DNA from: JANPLN01 sp041736155
GTDB taxonomy: Bacteria; Bdellovibrionota; Bdellovibrionia; Bdellovibrionales; JAGQZY01
Assembly: GCA_041736155.1 (NCBI GenBank)
Contig: JBGSUL010000018.1
Location: 1 to 64,000 of the forward strand
Reading direction: 5' to 3'
DNA length: 64,000 nt
Shown here in pieces: positions 17,103 through 25,408 of this stretch. Position 1 is the stretch's first letter. Each line of letters begins with the position of its first letter. The translations under genes and the position numbers were made by a program. The notes under the pieces are model-generated. The model worked only from the letters and a program-made list of their open reading frames with translations. It was not told where the DNA came from and searched no databases.

Positions 17103-19157
17103 CTATTCGGACATTACTTCATCAATTATGTGCCCTTCTACGTAATCTGGTATAGGGACCTTCATAAGATTTAAAATTGTGGGCAACTGATCAATATGTC
17201 TCACAGATTTCGAAAGTTTGATTCCCATTTTTACGCCGGGCCCGGCAATTATAAACGGCGTTTGAACTGCAGGATCTAGTGGGTTTACTCCTTCCTTATA
17301 ACCCGTTGCCCTAGGAGTAGTGAAAATGCCCTTATCATTTGTCATTTCCTCCCAAAAACGATAACCAGTAGTTGCTTCAAGAACAAGATCTCCAACTCGA
17401 TCTGTAGGTAAATTGAAAATCTCATCAGCATCCTCCCATTTAACAATTCGACTCACAGGACTCATGCCATTAGAGTCCCTGAGGACTTCCAACTCGGCAA
17501 TAACTTCTTTACGTAGCGCTTCGTATTTTGGCCCATGTGCCCGTTTGTAGTCGCCCCCGAGGCCATTTGGATTGATATATATGTGGGCCATCTTAAGATA
17601 GACAACTTTTGATTTGTTCCAGTCGATTGTCGCTTTGCGGGTTTTCTCATCCACGCTAAAAATGAGCCAGCCTTTTTTTGCGAATAAATTATTGAGGCGA
17701 GTGTTTTTATAAAGTGGAGCAGTACCGTGCTCAGCCGAAAGCACAATCAATGTATTTTTATCGGCTTTTTCAAGAACTTGCCCGATGATGGAGTCCACAC
17801 CTTGATACATTTCCAATAGATCTTTCCAACTGTCTTTGGCTTTTTTGGCATCATAGCCTTTGCGTTGCGTGTCCACAGAGCCCAACCACCACTTTGAAAC
17901 TAGCATTTGGTTTGGAGTGTAAAAGTCTTCAATGAGGACATCGGGCTTCCATTTTTCTAGAATATAACCAACAGCTTTTCGGTGCCACTGCCACGACATC
18001 CGCGCTTCTTCCATTGCCACATTTTTATCTTCTGGTTCTACGATAAGCTGAGGTGCCATTCCCAGGCAGAGACAGTTGTCCAAAAAATCCACCATTGGAC
18101 CCACTTGGCTCGTGAGCTCTTCGGACACCGTCGAGGGTTGAACCATGTAATTATTGAGAGCATTGTACAGCACGCGCACACGAAAGCGTCCGTCTGGCCA
18201 AATTTTAATAACTCTCACTTTTGCTTGAGAAGTAAAAGGTTTACCATCAAAAACCAAGGGCATCGAAAGCCAGTCACTCCATTCACCTTGTCGAAGTTTT
18301 GCCAAAATAGATTTTTTATCAGCTGAGAACTGAATGCTGTCATAGTTGGTTTGCTGATCGTTGGTGGAATCATAAATAAAGGCGTGAAGTGTTCCGCCAT
18401 GGGCTTCAAAAGACGCTTGAATGGGTTTTGAATGGGAGGTGGCCGTTTTTTGCCACCCCTCCGCCGTGCTTGTCTCTACAAAGCGGGTGAGTTTTTTGTC
18501 CAACGTATTAAAGAAAAAATCTTCAATAGTTTCTTTGCGCATTTGATAATTGGCTTGCGGTTCAAAAATAACGGCGGGTGCATCGTAGCCCCAATTTCCC
18601 CATCGACCACGGATCGTGACGCCCTCAGAAAGCTCGGGAGGCGTGGATCCTGGAACGGAAAGAACCACGGTTTTTTTACCAGCCTGCTCAAGGATTGACC
18701 ACGTGGGTGCTACTTTTTTTGAAGCGGAACTAAAGCCGTTAATGCTCGCTTGCTCTAGCGGGTGTCCTTCGGCGCGCATGGCGCCTTCGACGATGCCGTG
18801 GACTTTTGCCGTGGCACCTGTATGCAGGGTTGCGATGTTATTGGAGGTGAGGGTAGGAAATGCAGGAATGGAGTAGCCGTGGGCACCACGATCCATCAGT
18901 TTTTTAATATTAGGCAATTTGCCTTCTTGAGCCCACTTATACATATCAAATAATTCTTTATCGGCCCTCAAGCCATCAGCTGTCAGCCAGTAGAGCTTCA
19001 CTTGAGGTTCTTGTATTTTTTCTTGTGAAGAAAAACTGAACCAAGTTGTTTCAACTGACAGTGCTGATAATGAATATATTCCAGAGAATAATAGAATTCC
19101 TGAAAAAACAAGTGAATAAGCTGTTAGCTTCCCTACTCCTAATAAACTGGGTTTCAT
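17103..19157 (-). CDS. Exported alkaline phosphatase-superfamily phosphodiesterase
   Basis: About 684 residues from the ATG at 19157, with a signal/anchor helix (LTAYSLVFSGILLFSGIYSL). The metal site opens with LTADGLRAD; FPTLTSNNIATLHTG carries the nucleophilic threonine typical of type I phosphodiesterase/nucleotide pyrophosphatases. LIEDFYTPNQ and SAEHGTA give further ligands, though the usual SDHG appears here as AEHG, with Glu in place of Asp. GHIIDE marks the C-terminus. It probably cleaves phosphodiesters in the periplasm. It stands alone on the minus strand, convergent with the ASST-like gene. Confidence 0.8.
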   Translation of the reverse strand: MKPSLLGVGKLTAYSLVFSGILLFSGIYSLSALSVETTWFSFSSQEKIQEPQVKLYWLTADGLRADKELFDMYKWAQEGKLPNIKKLMDRGAHGYSIPAFPTLTSNNIATLHTGATAKVHGIVEGAMRAEGHPLEQASINGFSSASKKVAPTWSILEQAGKKTVVLSVPGSTPPELSEGVTIRGRWGNWGYDAPAVIFEPQANYQMRKETIEDFFFNTLDKKLTRFVETSTAEGWQKTATSHSKPIQASFEAHGGTLHAFIYDSTNDQQTNYDSIQFSADKKSILAKLRQGEWSDWLSMPLVFDGKPFTSQAKVRVIKIWPDGRFRVRVLYNALNNYMVQPSTVSEELTSQVGPMVDFLDNCLCLGMAPQLIVEPEDKNVAMEEARMSWQWHRKAVGYILEKWKPDVLIEDFYTPNQMLVSKWWLGSVDTQRKGYDAKKAKDSWKDLLEMYQGVDSIIGQVLEKADKNTLIVLSAEHGTAPLYKNTRLNNLFAKKGWLIFSVDEKTRKATIDWNKSKVVYLKMAHIYINPNGLGGDYKRAHGPKYEALRKEVIAELEVLRDSNGMSPVSRIVKWEDADEIFNLPTDRVGDLVLEATTGYRFWEEMTNDKGIFTTPRATGYKEGVNPLDPAVQTPFIIAGPGVKMGIKLSKSVRHIDQLPTILNLMKVPIPDYVEGHIIDEVMSE

Positions 19158-19316
19158 GACAAAACTCTCCAATCAAAGTATGGACATCGATTGTCCTGGA
19201 TATTACTGATAATCAATCTTTTATCTTTTTAGTCAATTTGCAAGATACAAATAAACTACGCAAAGCCATACCGCATAAAATGAAGTCACAACAGAGCCGA
19301 TCTTTACTCAAATGCT

Positions 19317-19976
19317 TCATGGGCGGTTAATAATTTTCAAAAATATACGTAAAACTTCCGCTTGTGACTCCTCAATATTTTTGAGATTTAAAATAGGCTT
19401 AAACAGTCTAATAGTTAGGATTTGCTTTCTTTGCTCATCATAGACGGCCCATATTGCCGTTGCAAACTTGACTTGATCGATTGAGCACTCACCCAACATG
19501 CGGCGGCTATTAGTAACCGCTAAGATTAGTTTGGATTCTGAACCTCTAAAGAGAATGACCTGCTCTTTCAAATACTTCTGGGTATTGCAAACTATCTGTG
19601 AAGAGATATGGCCTCCATAGGGAGCTGTTCGATCTCCAAAGGAACTTTTAGAGCCTACTATAATTGAACTGATCAGCAATTGCGCCATACTTTTTGTTGG
19701 AACTGAGGCGAAAACAGCTTCCCCTTCGATGTTTTCTGTCGCCTTGATTAAAAATCGTTGGGTATTTGTGGAAGCATGGTCTTTAAACGTTATTTGAATC
19801 TCACCGGAGGATTCTCCAAATGGAAATTTTTCTTTTTTTTCAATCAATAACTTGCCAGTAAAAAAAACCAAACCCAGCAAAGAAATTAATACAAATAAAA
19901 TTAACAATTGCATCTTAAGTGAATTTCTCAAACTTAACACAGAGTTGCATATTGCATTTTTTAAATTTACATTCAT
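19317..19976 (-). CDS. Hypothetical membrane-anchored protein
   Basis: A 219-residue protein I do not recognise. A hydrophobic segment at about residues 22-43 (MQLLILFVLISLLGLVFF) probably anchors it in the inner membrane with the rest in the periplasm. The remainder has a beta-rich look (GEIQITFKDHAST, LILAVTNSRRML) and three scattered cysteines. It lies just downstream of the homospermidine-synthase-like gene on the same strand, 43 bases away, so it may belong to that operon. Confidence 0.5.
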   Translation of the reverse strand: MNVNLKNAICNSVLSLRNSLKMQLLILFVLISLLGLVFFTGKLLIEKKEKFPFGESSGEIQITFKDHASTNTQRFLIKATENIEGEAVFASVPTKSMAQLLISSIIVGSKSSFGDRTAPYGGHISSQIVCNTQKYLKEQVILFRGSESKLILAVTNSRRMLGECSIDQVKFATAIWAVYDEQRKQILTIRLFKPILNLKNIEESQAEVLRIFLKIINRP

Positions 19977-20019
19977 TATCTCGCCTGTTTCATTTTTTAA
20001 TTGCCCTAATCAAAAAAAT

Positions 20020-21246
20020 TTATTTTTCAATGATAAATAAATTTGCATTTGGACCAAATAAATCGATAGATAATTTGCCAACTTCTTTGTTTAAAAAAAA
20101 CATATCTTCCGCCTCGAAAACGCCACATAGTTTATATTTGAACGCCACGATCAAGCCAATGATAGCCGAGCCGGCAACCAATAGCGCTGTTGGGTTCGAT
20201 TTATATTTTTTGCAAACATCATCAGATGAGCTTAATCTAAAGCCTTTAAAAACACTAAAATCTTCTGACTCCAGCCTAACACCAACCTCATTGAATCCAT
20301 TAATCCATCTACTTTCTCGATTCAATTTGAAAAATGTACGGTAACTTTCAAAATTTCCGTTTTTTAGATCATTTATATTTTGCTTTATGAATTTCAACGC
20401 ACTGACATTTGGAGCATAAACAAATGCCAATTCTTTAAGAATTAATTTTGGGTAGCTTTCACTAATCCACTTATTAATACTAAAGACCTCCCGATGTGGC
20501 ACTACATACCCATTAACAAGACCTGCCGAAAGACTTCTAAATGTAACTGCGCTATCAATTGCTAATTTATCAGCATCTATTTTGTTGTTTCTAAAATGCT
20601 CTGCTGGAAGCAGAAATTCTTCAGAAATAGCCTCCAGACTCCATGTGTTTCCGTAAAACCCATCACTAGTTTCTGGAAACTGATGATCTACTTCAGTTAA
20701 ATGGATTTTAACTGGCCCATCGATAACATTACTAATTGCCACTTCATCCAATAAAGACTTGGCAACGAATGATATAAGTCCAGGGTTCATCCCAAAATTT
20801 AAAATTGAGAATACTTTTGTGCTACTGCTATATTTTTTTTTAAAAGCATTAATTAATTCATTATACTCGAATTGCGATGGATTTTTTTTGAGATCTTCTA
20901 TCTTCCACGAATTATTAGCTGTATCCAAATAGGAGACAGCATTCTCCAAGCAAAGTGCCGCAACAGCCATTGAGGAAATATTTGTAGAAAAATTAATACA
21001 AATTGATCGATTATCGAAATAATTTTCCAAGACCGTTCTAAAATTACTTTCATTTACATAAATTTTTTGAGATCGGATGACTATGTTTTGGAAATCATCA
21101 AACTTATCAGGAAGAGATGAGTCAATTACAATCACATCAACCTTTCCCTCAGTTATTTGATCTAAGACATTTAAAAAGGATCTAGCGATTATACCGTAAC
21201 CCAAAATAATAATTTTAGTTTTCGCAAAACTATCCTTTAGGGTCAT
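20020..21246 (-). CDS. Homospermidine synthase / saccharopine dehydrogenase-like oxidoreductase
   Basis: About 408 residues from the ATG at 21246 (TTG at 21261 possible). KIIILGYGIIARSF is the Rossmann NAD-binding loop; FGMNPGLISFVAKSLLDE matches the NPG-M/L-[VI]-S stretch of bacterial homospermidine synthases; TEVDHQ and FYGNTWSLEAISEE also fit. Bacterial homospermidine synthases are about 470 residues, so this one is short and may use a different amine or amino acid. It starts 23 bases after the nitroreductase-like gene on the same strand. The enzyme class is fairly clear, the substrate is not. Confidence 0.68.
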   Translation of the reverse strand: MTLKDSFAKTKIIILGYGIIARSFLNVLDQITEGKVDVIVIDSSLPDKFDDFQNIVIRSQKIYVNESNFRTVLENYFDNRSICINFSTNISSMAVAALCLENAVSYLDTANNSWKIEDLKKNPSQFEYNELINAFKKKYSSSTKVFSILNFGMNPGLISFVAKSLLDEVAISNVIDGPVKIHLTEVDHQFPETSDGFYGNTWSLEAISEEFLLPAEHFRNNKIDADKLAIDSAVTFRSLSAGLVNGYVVPHREVFSINKWISESYPKLILKELAFVYAPNVSALKFIKQNINDLKNGNFESYRTFFKLNRESRWINGFNEVGVRLESEDFSVFKGFRLSSSDDVCKKYKSNPTALLVAGSAIIGLIVAFKYKLCGVFEAEDMFFLNKEVGKLSIDLFGPNANLFIIEK

Positions 21247-21269
21247 TTTAATATATGACAATGAAATCT

Positions 21270-21932
21270 CTATTTAAAAAATTCTAATTCAATCTTCTGT
21301 TTTGATTTTGTCGGAAAAATGAAATCATGATTCACGTGGTGGATCCTTCGGCTAAGAGTTTGATTAGGCAACCCAACCCCCATCAGCAACACAGGCGAGT
21401 ATTCTAAGTTTAAAATATTTTTTACCTTAGGTTCTTCGAAGCAAGTGCAGCACCCTGTTGAATAGCCAAGAAGGTTAGCCGTAAGATTGAGATACCCAGA
21501 GGCGACTCCAATGGAGAGCAGCTGATCGGTGCGAATTGTTTCTAAAGAATTTTGTTTCTGATGATCTCCTAAATGAAGAGTTCTTGTCTCCATATTTCGG
21601 TTAGGATCATTTAAAGATACTTTACTTATTTCTAGCGCTTCGAATACCACAAGCAAATTAGCAAGGACCTGGCTATTGGTGGTCACCGTTAATGGTTCAT
21701 AGTCAACTATAAATCCATTGGTTGCCTCATGAATCTTATGTATCAAATCTCTATTTGTAACGAATTTAACTCTGTAAAAGGCAATATTTTGTTTGCTTGG
21801 ACACTCAGTAACTGCAGTTACAAGTGCATTAACGTGTTCAACGGGAATCTCCAGAGATACATCCCAATTCCTCTGACAATGTTGACTTTTTCTTATAGAT
21901 TTTTGGAGGGTTTTCTCGTCTAATTTTTGCAT
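21270..21932 (-). CDS. Nitroreductase-family protein
   Basis: A 220-residue protein with the FMN-dependent nitroreductase layout: SQHCQRNWD near the N-terminus stands where the R-S/R-R FMN-phosphate segment is found, CPSKQNIAFYRVKFV follows, and SIGVASGYLNLTANLLGYSTGCC matches the helix that carries the flavin in the dimer. Nitroreductase-fold proteins reduce nitro or quinone groups, or oxidise thiazolines and amino acids in natural-product pathways. It is the first gene of a leftward pair with the homospermidine-synthase-like gene and is divergent from an HxD...H oxygenase-like gene, suggesting a joint amino-acid or amine modification pathway (inference). Confidence 0.68.
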   Translation of the reverse strand: MQKLDEKTLQKSIRKSQHCQRNWDVSLEIPVEHVNALVTAVTECPSKQNIAFYRVKFVTNRDLIHKIHEATNGFIVDYEPLTVTTNSQVLANLLVVFEALEISKVSLNDPNRNMETRTLHLGDHQKQNSLETIRTDQLLSIGVASGYLNLTANLLGYSTGCCTCFEEPKVKNILNLEYSPVLLMGVGLPNQTLSRRIHHVNHDFIFPTKSKQKIELEFFK

Positions 21933-22039
21933 AATATAAATTGTAATTAACTTACTTTAATAATGAAATAGCAATTAAAGCCCAGTGCAGCGCGCTATTT
22001 AAAATAGTTTAATGTAGTTGCGATTTTATATATAATTTT

Positions 22040-22693
22040 TTGGTGCAAGATTTTGAACGAAATGAACTTCTGTACCATTCAATTAGCTCAATGGGCGAAT
22101 TTTACCCGTTAGGTATATTTATTGAGCCTGAGCTGGTAAAAAGACAACTGCAAGAATTTGATGCTCAATGGAAAGTTTTTAATCCATCCAAACCTCAATG
22201 CAATCGATTTGGATTATCGGTTACCTCAATCGATGGCGGGCTTTCTGGAATTCCTGATCTGACATCTATTGCTGAGTATAATAATAAAAATGGAACAAAG
22301 CTGAATGAAGAAGATTTCAAGGTCACTACTGAAGTTTTTCATAAATGTACCGCTATCCATGAGCTTCTGAATCCTTTTACTCCTTATCTTGGGAGAACTC
22401 ATTTTATCAAATTACATGAAGGTAGTTTTTTTCCCTACCATCGAGATTGCTACACAAAATTTGACAATACATTTCGAATATTTGTCCCCCTGTATACCAG
22501 CACCCCTAGAGATTTTATATTTATGATGGGAATGAAAAGAGTTGAATTATATTCTGGAACTCCCTATTTCGTAAACTCCAGAATTGAACACGCCTTAGCT
22601 AGTATGGACAATAATTCTATAAGTTTAATTGCAAACATAAAGCTGACTTTTGAATCTGTAAGTACCCTTAAAAGCCTAGTCCAGTCTCGTTAA
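22040..22693 (+). CDS. Putative Fe(II)/2-oxoglutarate-type oxygenase (aspartyl beta-hydroxylase-like)
   Basis: A 217-residue protein starting at TTG or GTG (22040/22043); the next in-frame ATG is deep in the conserved part. GSFFPYHRDC gives an H-x-D pair and SRIEHALASM a distal histidine about 50 residues later, with FRIFVPLY between: the facial triad of cupin-type non-haem iron oxygenases close to aspartyl/asparaginyl and proline hydroxylases. It is clearly a paralogue of the protein at 59.8 kb (shared SxGxFY, RxGLSxxSxDG, LGRxHxxxLxExGxFPxHRD). No signal peptide, so cytoplasmic. Hydroxylation of an amino acid or peptide is inferred. Confidence 0.65.
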   Translation: MVQDFERNELLYHSISSMGEFYPLGIFIEPELVKRQLQEFDAQWKVFNPSKPQCNRFGLSVTSIDGGLSGIPDLTSIAEYNNKNGTKLNEEDFKVTTEVFHKCTAIHELLNPFTPYLGRTHFIKLHEGSFFPYHRDCYTKFDNTFRIFVPLYTSTPRDFIFMMGMKRVELYSGTPYFVNSRIEHALASMDNNSISLIANIKLTFESVSTLKSLVQSR

Positions 22694-23799
22694 AGACATT
22701 TTTTTTCTTTCCTACAAAAAAAGTATGACCAATAGTTATTTATATTTTTATCTTGAGCATATTTTTTTGTTTTTAAAAAATCATAGATTCTCTTAAACTC
22801 TAAAAAATATGGATTATTCTCTGGCTGAGATGAGACTGATTGAAAAAATAAAATGCCATCATTATAGATGACAGAGGCCTCTTCCCCCAGAAATATTTTG
22901 GCAATGAGAATATCCAGATGTTTAATTGATTTCTCAATATTTGATGATCCTGTGTTATATTTTTCATAAACTGAAATAGCCTCCTTGAATTCCCCAAGAT
23001 TTATCAAGACCTTTGCATAATTCTGCAATATCCAGAAATTTAGATATTTTTTATTTAATTCAGATCTTATTTCTTTTAATATGTTTATTTTCTGCTCATC
23101 ACTTTTTATAAGCAGAGATCTAAAAAAGAGATCCTCTGATCTTAAATAATCATCATTATCGGTAGATTCTGAAACTAATTTTTTTGCCTCTGACTGAACA
23201 AGGTTAATATCTTTAGTATATATATCCATTCTAAGTAATTGCCATTTTATATTTCTAAGTAGATAAATCGGCACATTTTTTTCATCCAACATTTTACCAT
23301 AAAATGCATGCGACTCTTTGTTGTAAAACAATAATCTCATCGCCGACAAGACTTCAAATCGACTCTCTGTAGAAGATTTTTCGAATTTTAATATATACTC
23401 TTTAAGAAAGGGAAAAATATTTATGCTTGGATTTTTTTCAATTAAACTCATTATATTTTTAGCCAACGCAGATGATACATTTTCGCTCTTTATTTTCGAG
23501 GCATTTGAGTACATTGAATCAATAAAACCATGACTTTCTTTGAGCTCAAAAAGACTTAAAAAATAATACATAATATCATTAACTATATCCAAATTTAATT
23601 GTGGTGCATCTAATGCAATTTTGAGTCTTTTTTCTAGAATACTTAAGCGAGATTTAATTGGCATTTTTTCTAAATTTTGAAAATATAATTTATTTTTTGA
23701 ACTAATTTGTTCATAATCGACTGTTGTTGAAGCTAGAGTCGTTGTCATAATAAAATTTAGGGCAACAAACACAATCGTCTTAAAGATCTTTGGAATCAT
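22690..23799 (-). CDS. Exported helical (TPR-like) hypothetical protein
   Basis: A 369-residue protein with a Sec signal peptide (IFKTIVFVALNFIMTTTLAS). The rest is almost entirely amphipathic helix rich in K, E, L and S, with helix-turn-helix pairs such as YAKVLINLGEFKEAISVYEKY that look like TPR/Sel1 units, ending in a CRKEKKC motif. TPR proteins are protein-binding scaffolds; no partner is evident. It overlaps the oxygenase-like gene tail-to-tail by four bases. Codon and base use are markedly A/T-rich. Confidence 0.6.
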   Translation of the reverse strand: MIPKIFKTIVFVALNFIMTTTLASTTVDYEQISSKNKLYFQNLEKMPIKSRLSILEKRLKIALDAPQLNLDIVNDIMYYFLSLFELKESHGFIDSMYSNASKIKSENVSSALAKNIMSLIEKNPSINIFPFLKEYILKFEKSSTESRFEVLSAMRLLFYNKESHAFYGKMLDEKNVPIYLLRNIKWQLLRMDIYTKDINLVQSEAKKLVSESTDNDDYLRSEDLFFRSLLIKSDEQKINILKEIRSELNKKYLNFWILQNYAKVLINLGEFKEAISVYEKYNTGSSNIEKSIKHLDILIAKIFLGEEASVIYNDGILFFQSVSSQPENNPYFLEFKRIYDFLKTKKYAQDKNINNYWSYFFCRKEKKCL

Positions 23800-23869
23800 T
23801 TATAAATTTTAGAATTAAATAGATTACAAATCATTAAGACTTAGGTCTAACTTCTTCATATATAATAAA

Positions 23870-24062
23870 CTAGAGGGTATCTTGCACATCCTTTAACGAG
23901 TCTCTGGCCTCATTGACGGATGAACTTCATTATTTCGACTCCTCCTAGATTAAGGTCTAGGTCGTACCGTTTGCATGCAGCCAAGTACGCTGCCCTTACA
24001 ATTTCAGCTGTTACAGATCCTTCATTAATTCCTAGTACCTTGAGTGCATCAAAAATAGTCAT
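23870..24062 (-). pseudogene. Frameshifted small J-domain-like protein gene
   Basis: From the ATG at 24062 (strong Shine-Dalgarno GGGAGGT) the frame reads MTIFDALKVLGINEG, then VRAAYLAACKRYDLDLN and GGVEIMKFI before an early stop at 23912-23910. Skipping four bases (near 23914-23918) restores a perfect end, INEARDSLKDVQDTL and a stop at 23870. The whole then matches a J-domain: helix II A-A-Y-x-x-x-x-K-R-Y, the loop, and helix III M-K-x-I-N-E-A. The HPD tripeptide is already DLD, so DnaK stimulation would be lost. Similar short J-domain genes occur in conjugative elements (from memory). Confidence 0.55.
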
Positions 24063-24092
24063 TTGTAGACCTCCCTCGTTAGATTGCTCCTC

Positions 24093-24144
24093 AAAAAAAA
24101 ATTCCCCCCGCCTGCGCCCCTTCAGGGCGGGGGGAGAAAAAATT
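24093..24144. terminator. Bidirectional rho-independent terminator
   Basis: A 9-bp GC-only stem (CCCCCCGCC at 24104-24112 with GGCGGGGGG at 24126-24134) is flanked by A-runs on the left and right sides such that both strands show a T-run after the stem in one direction (AAAAAAAAATT before it, GAAAAAATT after it). It sits right after the decayed minus-strand gene at 24144-24302 and ahead of the J-domain gene. Confidence 0.75.
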
Positions 24145-24302
24145 CAATTGGATCGCTTTTCGTGCCCATGAACTGCGTCAAGGACTGTGACAAGTCGTTT
24201 AGACTTGGCGCAGTCCTTGAAAAGCTGTTCTTGGGCCGAAGAGAAAAGCGAAGACAATTCAGGATCGTCACAGATTAATTTTTAAATTGATTCATTACTC
24301 AT
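24144..24302 (-). pseudogene. Small gene remnant with an early in-frame stop
   Basis: An AAGGAG Shine-Dalgarno precedes ATG at 24302; the reading MSNESI is then stopped by TAA at codon 7, but the same frame continues open for 45 codons (KLICDDPELSSLFSSAQEQL, then FKDCAKSKRLVTVLDAVHGH) to a stop at 24146-24144 that directly abuts the terminator. The good ribosome site, gene-like composition and exact fit to the terminator suggest a real gene killed by one base change (for example TTA or CAA to TAA). The product is not recognised. It could instead be a chance open frame. Confidence 0.35.
24180..24218. repeat. 17-bp imperfect inverted repeat (hairpin)
   Basis: The arms AAGGACTGTGACAAGTC (24180-24196) and GACTTGGCGCAGTCCTT (24202-24218) pair at 15 of 17 positions around a 5-base loop. 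There is no T-run. It lies within the decayed small gene at 24144-24302 and is far stronger than expected by chance in AT-rich DNA. Possible roles are an RNA structure, a recombinase or regulator site near the element end. Confidence 0.5.
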
Positions 24303-24342
24303 CAACTCCTTTTTGACCTTTTGTGAGGCACAAGGAGGTTGC

Positions 24343-24504
24343 ATGAGCAACGAGATCAATAATAAAAAAATTATCGCTGAACTTGAAATCCGAATAGGAC
24401 TCAAAGTTTACAAAATTGAAATTGGATCAAAAATTAGATGGGTTTGGATTTTGGGAATAATCTTAATAAAATTTCTTTACAAAATATGGGTTATGATAAA
24501 TTAG
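24343..24504 (+). CDS. Small single-span membrane protein
   Basis: A 53-residue protein starting at the ATG at 24343, right after a strong AAGGAGG site. The first half is charged (MSNEINNKKIIAELEIRIG) and the second is a membrane helix (WVWILGIILIKFLYKIWVMI). No family recognised. It is the only rightward gene at the left end of the element and is convergent with the leftward regulatory block. Confidence 0.5.
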   Translation: MSNEINNKKIIAELEIRIGLKVYKIEIGSKIRWVWILGIILIKFLYKIWVMIN

Positions 24505-24508
24505 GCCA

Positions 24509-25408
24509 TTACTTAGGTTCTACTAAGCCCCAAGAACGGAGTTGTTTACGGATACTCAAAGTCATTTTTTCTTGAGGAGTGAGTACCCTTTGTGCAAGTT
24601 TTCCATCTGAATTATTAAGAGAAGCATAAATCGTCGATTGGGCATCGCTTGAACTGAACGTAGTTTCAAACTTTATTTTTTCACAATTGATTTGAAAGTT
24701 AGTCATCTCGTAGTCGTCGTCATTCGTGTTAAATACAACACTTTTGTAATCAGCCAAAACTTTATATTCAAGCTGACTTCGTTTGTCCGTGGTGCTTACG
24801 TTCATAACTCGGCAAGGGAATGACAAAGAAAGAGACGTCGCTTTATTTAGTTCAAGGTTAAGTGACTTCTTGTAAGGAATTGAAAGTACATTTTCATCCC
24901 AACTAGATACTAGAAAGCTTGAGTTGTCAGACTTTCTAAGTTTAATAGAAAGTTCTATGTCAAAATTGCGAGGCTTTTCTTTTTCTACTTCTTGCAGAAC
25001 ATTCAGATAAACTAAATACATGCCAAGATTTTCGTCATAAATAATTTTTTGAATGAGAAAGTTTTGTTTACCGTTATTCTCCGACAAATAAGCAAGTCCC
25101 GAATCTAGTTTTAACTTATGTTTATTAAAAATCTTTTTATCAAAAAAATGGCTTAAAAATTGACTCTTCTCCGAGGACGACGAATTTCGATCAATCTTAT
25201 AATACTCCGATATCATATTTTTAATAAAAGCCGCTTCTTTCTCAATCTCCGGGGGAGACTCAATCTTTCCGAGTAGTTGACTTGAGTATTTATCGAAAGC
25301 AGCTATTAATCCAATCTCATTGTTAATTACATACAAAGATACCAAGAGTAGAGAGAAAACTACCAGAAATAGTAAATTTTTAAAAAAAGAAAAGATTCTA
25401 CTTTTCAC
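24509..25408 (-). CDS. Hypothetical membrane-anchored periplasmic protein of the element
   Basis: A 299-residue protein with an N-terminal membrane helix (FKNLLFLVVFSLLLVSLYVI) and a long periplasmic part. Strands such as MYLVYLNVLQEVEKEK and FDIELSIKLRKSD give it a VirB8/NTF2-like flavour, but I cannot assign it. Two cysteines (SFPCRVM, INCEKI) could form a disulfide. It overlaps the upstream lipoprotein gene by 11 bases and ends the leftward block that carries the kinase and regulator, so it may be part of signal sensing or entry exclusion. Confidence 0.5.
   Translation of the reverse strand: MKSRIFSFFKNLLFLVVFSLLLVSLYVINNEIGLIAAFDKYSSQLLGKIESPPEIEKEAAFIKNMISEYYKIDRNSSSSEKSQFLSHFFDKKIFNKHKLKLDSGLAYLSENNGKQNFLIQKIIYDENLGMYLVYLNVLQEVEKEKPRNFDIELSIKLRKSDNSSFLVSSWDENVLSIPYKKSLNLELNKATSLSLSFPCRVMNVSTTDKRSQLEYKVLADYKSVVFNTNDDDYEMTNFQINCEKIKFETTFSSSDAQSTIYASLNNSDGKLAQRVLTPQEKMTLSIRKQLRSWGLVEPK

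Noticed and set aside
23920..24278. Rightward frames across the left end of the element (around 23920-24171 and 24084-24278)
   Set aside because: They run through the GC-rich terminator and opposite the two decayed minus-strand genes; no ribosome site and low-complexity translation.
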